NCBI GenBank assembly: GCA_045541735.1
Contig: JAZQJQ010000102.1
Span: 1 to 19,365 of the forward strand
DNA: 19,365 nucleotides
Direction of reading: 5' to 3'
From: RUG12395 sp045541735
Lineage (GTDB): Bacteria > Bacillota > Clostridia > Oscillospirales > CAG-272
Below are positions 14,468-19,365 of this stretch, piece by piece. Numbering within the stretch: position 1 is the first letter of the stretch; each line of letters begins with the position of its first letter. The notes under the pieces are model-generated. The model did no database searches. It worked only from the letters and a program-made list of their open reading frames with translations, and was not told the origin of the DNA. The position numbers were made by a program, and so were the translations under genes.

Positions 14468-16582
14468 CTACATTCTGTAAGATAGCTCAACAACAATGTT
14501 GGTTACGAATCCAACCATCTTCTGAACGAGCATTACGAACAGGAAGCATACAGCCATGATAATGGCCATGCCGAGTACGGTGCACACAGAGATGACGACG
14601 TTCTTTCCTATGGAATAGTCGTGCGTTACCTGCATTCCGAAGAAGATAAGGAACAGCGCCCAAGCGAATCCGATGGAAACAAGGAGGGTGCAGAACTCTT
14701 TTTCGGAGTTGGTAGCAACGTTGGAAAGAAGGGTGGATGCGATAATAAAGAGGGGCAGAGGTGCAAGTGCATAGCCGGTCGCAACGAAGATGTCCTTGTA
14801 GCTTCCTTCTCCGTCAAACAGAGTGGTTAGACACCAGTTTGCAGTTACCCAAAGGAAAAGAGGAACGAGAACGGAGACGAACTGAGCAAAAATGGTAGAG
14901 TACGCGCCGAAGGGGTTCATTACGTAGCCGTTACCGATGCTCTGATAGAAGAAGCTGAGGATAACAAACACTATAATCGTGCAAGCCGCACGCACTGAGC
15001 CGCGCTTTTCATGCTTCAGATCCCAGAATCCGTCGAACGGATGGAATATGATGTGGTTAACGTAGAGAAGCTCCTCCCAATAGGTTCGCTTTCCAACCTT
15101 GAGTGCGGTTCTGTCGTTGACCTTCTTTGCATACTTAGAGAACTTTGCAGCAACTATGCATACAGCGATAGCAGCAACGGGGATCCAGAGGATGTACTTA
15201 GAAAGCCAAGCCTTACGGATCTCACGGAATGCCTCGGAGTAGTTGGTGGTATCATACGCTGCCTGGAAGTACTCGATAGCCTTCTCGTACTCACCCTCGC
15301 GGTAATAAGCCTGACCCATTCCGATATAAGCGGCATCGTAGTTACTGTTACGTTTTAGTATCTCTTCCCAATATCCGATAGCCTTGTCATACTGACGGGC
15401 ATTGGTGTTAGCGATAGCGGCTATAAGAGTATCGCCGTACTCAGTGCGCTTGTAGACCGTGAAGCTCTTCTGGCTGGAGTCGAGAAGAATAAGCTTATCC
15501 TCCTGATATGCGCAAGCCTTTACGTTCTTGAGGTTACCGAGCTGAGAGCCGGCACTACCGAACGCGAAGAGAAGATTTCCGTTAAAGTCGTAGGTGTAGC
15601 ACTTAGACTCATTTTCAGAGATAATGGTCCAAGTTCCTTCGGGGCCTACAGCTACGTCGATGATACGGGAGGTACCGGAAAGATTTCCGCCGGGATCATA
15701 GAAGCCGGTTCTCGTCATGACTTCGTCACCCGCGGGGTTAAGAAGCTTAACGGGAGAGTACTTACCGTTCTTTGCGCCTACGGCTGCTCTTCTGTCCGCT
15801 GCTTCAATGTTATTGGTGGTACAGTAGATAAAGTTGTCGGCGGTAATCGCGATGTTGTTAAACTCGGTAGATACGAGCTGCTCCATCTGCTCGAGCTGCT
15901 CTTTAGTCATAAAGCGGCGCCAAAGCATTGTGAGCATATCGTAAGAAACCTGCTGTGCACCGATAAATCCGGTAAACTGTCCGTCAAGGTTCATTACGAT
16001 GATACCCTGATAGGTAGAAGAGGATACAACGTAAAGTCTGCCGTAAGTATCAACAGCCATAGCTATCGGCTTGTAGATAGCATCCTCGCCGAACAGGTCG
16101 GAGTTTGGCTTCTGAATGATACGGACGAAATCGTATCCGCCTGCTTCATTCTGCTCTCTGTTGAATACTACGATACGGTTTGCGTTGGTATCGCAGATAT
16201 AAATGTGTTCGTTGTTTACAAACACGCCTTTAGGTCCGGTAAGAGAGTCCGGAACGCCCTGGTCGTTTGTGAACTTCTGAATAGTTCCTATCTGCTTGTA
16301 GTAACGGTCGAGAACAACGATAGTTCCCTTGTTGGAGTCAACGATGTATATCTCGTTATCGGGACCTACAAACAGGTCGGAAACGTCACCGAATGCGGAA
16401 GCGCCCATATAAGCAGCATCAACGCTGATTACGGGAACGTACGCATCGGGAGAGTTCAGCGGGTTACGGCCGGTAGCCATATAGGTGTGCGTCTGATAAG
16501 GAGTTGCCGCAGATACCGCAAAGGAGGGTATCAGCATCATAACAGCGAGGGCAAGAATTATAATTTTAGAAAGTTTCTTCAT
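14468..16582 (-). CDS. NHL-propeller / TPR / YIP1-domain membrane protein
   Basis: A 704-residue protein with three parts. After a signal peptide (MKKLSKIIILALAVMMLIPS, cleavage near VSAA) residues about 55-370 form NHL-type propeller blades, e.g. FVGPDNEIYIVDSNKGTIVVLD and GPKGVFVNNEHIYICDTNANRI (both typical N-x-x-[IV]-x-V blade ends; shown here only as blade starts GPDNEIYIVD and NNEHIYICDT). Residues about 385-450 are two TPR units (YDKAIGYWEEILKRN and YIGMGQAYYREGEYEKAIEYF). Then a first membrane helix (about 457-478), a basic loop with HPFDGFWDLKHEKRGS, and five further helices (about 510-700) of YIP1 type. The propeller and TPRs should face outside. Ribosome site AAGGGGG; 14-base gap on each side of its gene. 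No enzymatic motif is seen; sensing, scaffolding or assembling the transporter is inference. Confidence 0.8.
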   Translation of the reverse strand: MKKLSKIIILALAVMMLIPSFAVSAATPYQTHTYMATGRNPLNSPDAYVPVISVDAAYMGASAFGDVSDLFVGPDNEIYIVDSNKGTIVVLDRYYKQIGTIQKFTNDQGVPDSLTGPKGVFVNNEHIYICDTNANRIVVFNREQNEAGGYDFVRIIQKPNSDLFGEDAIYKPIAMAVDTYGRLYVVSSSTYQGIIVMNLDGQFTGFIGAQQVSYDMLTMLWRRFMTKEQLEQMEQLVSTEFNNIAITADNFIYCTTNNIEAADRRAAVGAKNGKYSPVKLLNPAGDEVMTRTGFYDPGGNLSGTSRIIDVAVGPEGTWTIISENESKCYTYDFNGNLLFAFGSAGSQLGNLKNVKACAYQEDKLILLDSSQKSFTVYKRTEYGDTLIAAIANTNARQYDKAIGYWEEILKRNSNYDAAYIGMGQAYYREGEYEKAIEYFQAAYDTTNYSEAFREIRKAWLSKYILWIPVAAIAVCIVAAKFSKYAKKVNDRTALKVGKRTYWEELLYVNHIIFHPFDGFWDLKHEKRGSVRAACTIIVFVILSFFYQSIGNGYVMNPFGAYSTIFAQFVSVLVPLFLWVTANWCLTTLFDGEGSYKDIFVATGYALAPLPLFIIASTLLSNVATNSEKEFCTLLVSIGFAWALFLIFFGMQVTHDYSIGKNVVISVCTVLGMAIIMAVCFLFVMLVQKMVGFVTNIVVELSYRM

Positions 16583-16596
16583 TATTATATACCCCC

Positions 16597-17478
16597 TTAA
16601 TCCTTCATACCGGACGAGCCCATAGTCTCAATGATGTTGGACTGGCAGATTATAAATACTATAATCGGTACCATCATCATAATAACCGTAGCTGCAGCGC
16701 CCGCACCGGAACGTGCAATACCGCCCGCGGTGATCTGACCGATTGCGTAGTTAAACGATTTAAGCTGCTCACTGTGGATGTAAATGGAGGAACCTGCATT
16801 CCAAAGTCCCTTAAACGTCTCAATGATAAGGGTAAGGGATGCGGGACGTACCATAGGCATCGCGATAAGCAGGAAGGTTCTGAACTCGCTGCATCCATCA
16901 AGACGAGCGGATTCAAGTATCTCATCGGAAACGTTAGACTCCATGAACTGCTTCATAAGGTAAAGTCCGAGAGAGGTTGCAAGTGCGGGAACTATTCTCG
17001 CCCAAAGAGTATCGATAAGACCGAGAGTACTCATGGTAAGGAAGTTTGCGATAGCGGTAACGGTCTCATGGAACATCAGTGAGTAAACGATAAGCTGGAA
17101 GAAGAACTTACGTCCGGGAAACTTGATCTTTGCAAGGGAATATGCCGCAAGTGCGGAAACGATCAGGTTACCGAAGGTACCGGTAAGAGATACGAACACA
17201 GTGTTGAATATGTATCTGGTAAAGGGTACCCAGCTCTCGTTCATAAGGGAGAGAAGGTCGGAGTAGTTATCAAGAGTAGGTCTGATAACGTAGAGACGAG
17301 GGGGGAACATAAATATCTCGTCAAGGGGTTTGAACGACTGGCATATTACATAGAACATAGGAATGAACATGAACGTGCCGAGGATCGCAAGCATAAAGAA
17401 GATACCGAAGTCACCGCCGGCGGAGCGGTTAAGGATAACTTTATGGCCGCTGACTCTTAACTTTTTATCTTTAGCCAT
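16597..17478 (-). CDS. Carbohydrate ABC transporter permease, MalG type (first pair)
   Basis: A 293-residue MetI-like permease, the family's usual length, with six helices and a cytoplasmic N-terminus (MAKDKKLRVSGHKVILNR). The first external loop carries FKPLDEIFMFPPRLYVIRPT, a CUT1 hallmark after helix 1. The EAA loop is SDEILESARLDGCSEFRTF...P (about residues 186-205). It should pair with the MalF-type protein encoded just upstream: that gene's stop at 17480-17482 leaves a gap of one base before this ATG, and the ribosome site (AAGGTAGG) overlaps the upstream stop, so the two are probably translationally coupled and made in equal amounts. The next gene downstream encodes the NHL-TPR-YIP1 protein. 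Confidence 0.94.
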   Translation of the reverse strand: MAKDKKLRVSGHKVILNRSAGGDFGIFFMLAILGTFMFIPMFYVICQSFKPLDEIFMFPPRLYVIRPTLDNYSDLLSLMNESWVPFTRYIFNTVFVSLTGTFGNLIVSALAAYSLAKIKFPGRKFFFQLIVYSLMFHETVTAIANFLTMSTLGLIDTLWARIVPALATSLGLYLMKQFMESNVSDEILESARLDGCSEFRTFLLIAMPMVRPASLTLIIETFKGLWNAGSSIYIHSEQLKSFNYAIGQITAGGIARSGAGAAATVIMMMVPIIVFIICQSNIIETMGSSGMKD

Positions 17479-17479
17479 C

Positions 17480-18433
17480 TTACTTACCTACCTTACTCAG
17501 CATCTTCTTTACAAGGATGTTGGAACCTACCATCATTATAAAGAGGATAACCGCGATCGTTGAAGAATAACCGACCTCAAAACGCTGTCCGCCGTAGTCT
17601 TGGAGGTGGTTCATTATAGTGTGTGCCGAATAGTTGACCGAGGGAAGACCGCAAAGGTCGGTAACGATTGCACCGAAACCGAAAGCCTTGGTTATCTGAA
17701 GAACGGAACCGAACATAAGCTGAGGTCCCATTTCGGGAAGAGTGATGAACCAAAGCTCCTGCCAACGGTTACGGATACCGTCAACCGCGGCCGCCTCGTA
17801 ATGAGAACGGTTAATTCCCTGCAAGCCTGCGATAAATACAAGGAACGAGGTACCGAGAGAGGTCCACAGCGCGACCGCTACGCAAAGCGGAAGTGTGTAT
17901 TTCTCGTTATCGAACCAAAGTATCGGCTCGTAGATAAGACCCATATCGATCATTGTTGCATTTACGATACCGTACGCATCGGAGCTGAACAGGGTCTTCC
18001 AAATAAGGTAAACCTGACCGGAAATGGAGGGCGCGTAGAATACGAGAGTAACGAGCGAACGAAGCTTGGGGCTGAGCTCGTTGATGAACCATGCAATAAA
18101 CAGGGCAAGTATGTAGGATACGGGACCCGTAAGAACTGCAAAGATCAAGGTGTTCTTGAGTGCGGTAATGAAGATATCATCATCGAGGAACAGTCTGATA
18201 TAGTTGTCCATAAAGATGAAATCCGGCCACTCAAGGAGGTTAAACGTCGTAAAGCTGAATGCTATCGACAGTACAACGGGAAAGACAGTGAAGACCGTGA
18301 ACAAAAGCATGAACGGCGCTATCATGAAGTAGCCAGTTTTGTTCCGCTTCATTTCTTTCCATGTCCATGCTGCCATCGTCATATCTTTACGGGCAGTAGG
18401 GCGCTTTGCTTCGCTTTTCTTGGACATGTGCAT
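17480..18433 (-). CDS. Carbohydrate ABC transporter permease, MalF type (first pair)
   Basis: A 317-residue MetI-like permease with a basic N-terminal segment (KKSEAKRPTARKD), a first helix at YFMIAPFMLLFTVFTVFPVVL (about 35-55), and the EAA loop HYEAAAVDGIRNRWQELWFI (about 213-232) followed by TLPEMGP. The external segment FNLLEWPDFIFMDNYIRLF is the usual region after helix 1 in MalF/UgpA proteins. ATG 18431-18433 has AGGAG only 3-4 bases away, while the ATG two codons later (18425-18427) is 9 bases from it, so the start could be either; the difference is two residues. It is coupled to the MalG-type gene downstream and lies 36 bases after the solute-binding protein gene. Confidence 0.94.
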   Translation of the reverse strand: MHMSKKSEAKRPTARKDMTMAAWTWKEMKRNKTGYFMIAPFMLLFTVFTVFPVVLSIAFSFTTFNLLEWPDFIFMDNYIRLFLDDDIFITALKNTLIFAVLTGPVSYILALFIAWFINELSPKLRSLVTLVFYAPSISGQVYLIWKTLFSSDAYGIVNATMIDMGLIYEPILWFDNEKYTLPLCVAVALWTSLGTSFLVFIAGLQGINRSHYEAAAVDGIRNRWQELWFITLPEMGPQLMFGSVLQITKAFGFGAIVTDLCGLPSVNYSAHTIMNHLQDYGGQRFEVGYSSTIAVILFIMMVGSNILVKKMLSKVGK

Positions 18434-18469
18434 TTTCTCCTTCTTTTAATAATTGTAACAAAGCGGAAA

Positions 18470-19365
18470 TTACTCGCCTTCGCTCTGGCTTGCTTTTTCC
18501 TCGCGGCTTGCAAGTGTCTCACCAAGTTCAAGGGTCTCCATATCGAACTCCTCGCGCTTTCTGGTGATCTCCTTGTTTATAGCTGTAATATAAGAGCGGA
18601 GCTGTTCAACAGGCTCTTTACCCTTATTGTACGCATCAAGGAATGCGAAACCGATGTATCTGTCCATAATGTATCCGCCGGGATGGTTCTCGATAACTGC
18701 AATGTTGTCGAACTGCTTAAGGAGTACGTCGAGCTCGCCGGAGGTCCATGCCATATCGGCAAGAGCCTTACGGTTTGCAGTAGCGTGCTTAGCAGCGGGA
18801 CCGATAGTGGTAATGAGCTGGTTGCAGTAAGAGGACTGAGCCTCATGGCCTACGAACCACTTCATAAATTCCCAGGTGTTATCGACGTTCTCGCAGCCGC
18901 TCATCATAACGACTGCGCCGATACCTGCCATTGCAGAGTTATCAAAAGTTCCGTCCTCTCTTACGTAACCGGGCATTACGTCAAAGTCCCAAAGACCCTG
19001 GATCTCGGTTGCAAATACGGTAAGAGTGTTGTACATCGCGGTGTAGTTGCTTATAACGATAGGCATCTCACCGGTACGGAAACGGTTGGATGCATCGTAG
19101 GTTGCGGGGAAGGAGTACATGGTGTAGAAGCGGCAGTAGTACTCGAATGCCTCGAGTGCAGTATTGCTGTCGATACCGGTACGCATACCGTGATCGGCAT
19201 ATCTTTCGCCGCCCATCTGGTAAAGCCATACGTCATAGTCGCGCTGGAGACCGATCTGCATGTTGTTTGCCTGAAGCACGGTAACGGCTGCAAGCACCTC
19301 ATCCCAGGTCTTGGGAACCTCGATACCGAGGTCGGCAAGGATGTCCTTGCGGTAGAACAGCATGG
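18470..19365 (-). CDS. Extracellular solute-binding protein, family 1 (5' end outside window)
   Basis: Only the C-terminal ~298 residues are present; the frame runs off the right edge, and the ATG at 19361-19363 is internal (MLFYRKDILADLGIEVPKTW is a mid-protein motif of family 1 sugar-binding proteins, about residue 150-190 in relatives). Other family features are TWDEVLAAVTVLQ, YQMGGERYAD, FRTGEMPIVISNYTAMYN and a WDFDVMPGY strand. Such lipoproteins capture an oligosaccharide and deliver it to the MalF/MalG pair encoded next. The C-terminus (about the last 25 residues) is a charged, Glu-rich tail. Substrate and the N-terminal lipobox cannot be seen. Confidence 0.92.
   Translation of the reverse strand, partial: MLFYRKDILADLGIEVPKTWDEVLAAVTVLQANNMQIGLQRDYDVWLYQMGGERYADHGMRTGIDSNTALEAFEYYCRFYTMYSFPATYDASNRFRTGEMPIVISNYTAMYNTLTVFATEIQGLWDFDVMPGYVREDGTFDNSAMAGIGAVVMMSGCENVDNTWEFMKWFVGHEAQSSYCNQLITTIGPAAKHATANRKALADMAWTSGELDVLLKQFDNIAVIENHPGGYIMDRYIGFAFLDAYNKGKEPVEQLRSYITAINKEITRKREEFDMETLELGETLASREEKASQSEGE

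Noticed and set aside
11052..14480. Long plus-strand open frames of 628 and 486 residues opposite the second-pair MalF-type permease gene and the DUF5696-like gene
   Set aside because: Their coding content is the mirror of well-supported minus-strand genes with strong ribosome sites, signal peptide and family motifs. Long antisense frames arise here because biased codon use leaves few stops on the opposite strand. No ribosome site or recognisable domain supports them.
19361..19363. ATG at the right edge as the start of the solute-binding protein
   Set aside because: The sequence following it (FYRKDIL...) is normally in the middle of family 1 binding proteins and there is no signal peptide or lipobox.

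Overview
The window looks like chromosomal DNA from an uncultured or little-studied member of the Clostridia (Bacillota). Supporting signs are strong AGGAGG-type ribosome sites, short intergenic gaps, AT-rich spacers between mid-GC genes, Gram-positive style secreted proteins, a type I dockerin, and a carbohydrate ABC operon with DUF5696-like and YIP1-like members. A gut, rumen or digester habitat is an inference. I see no tRNA, rRNA, CRISPR array, insertion sequence, attachment site or origin, and no gene-free stretch over 300 bases (the largest gap, 9042-9224, is 183 bases and is described below).

Layout. At the left edge, 1-558 (+) is the C-terminal end of a membrane protein, probably DUF6020-like. 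It converges on a minus-strand gene set, and the two share one perfect hairpin (553-590) holding both stop codons. Everything from 585 to the right edge is on the minus strand, in three transcription units. Unit A (3983 to 585): CCA/poly(A)-polymerase type nucleotidyltransferase, membrane isoprenylcysteine-methyltransferase-like protein, MATE exporter. Unit B (promoter near 9100, genes 9041 to 4045, terminator 4003-4033): a CvpA-like four-helix membrane protein with a long repeat-rich tail, then a secreted protein combining a sialidase-type propeller, GLUG repeats and a dockerin. Unit C (right edge to terminator 9184-9215): partial solute-binding protein, a permease pair, a secreted NHL-propeller/TPR/YIP1 membrane protein, a 1063-residue secreted DUF5696-like protein, and a second permease pair.

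How they may work together. Unit C appears to be a glycan or oligosaccharide import system with two complete permease pairs, no ATPase in view, and two large surface proteins of unsettled function between the pairs. In Bacillota a shared MsmX-type ATPase encoded elsewhere commonly drives such importers, so its absence is not alarming. Unit B pairs a membrane protein bearing an extended repeat tail with a dockerin-carrying putative carbohydrate-active protein. Unit A is ordinary housekeeping and export.

The best candidate for an under-described system is unit C. Its order (binding protein, permease, permease, NHL-TPR-YIP1, DUF5696, permease, permease) resembles clusters I recall from other Bacillota, but I know of no established function for the two central proteins. 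Several starts were moved from longer TTG/GTG openings to internal ATG codons because of ribosome sites or because the longer start falls inside a terminator.
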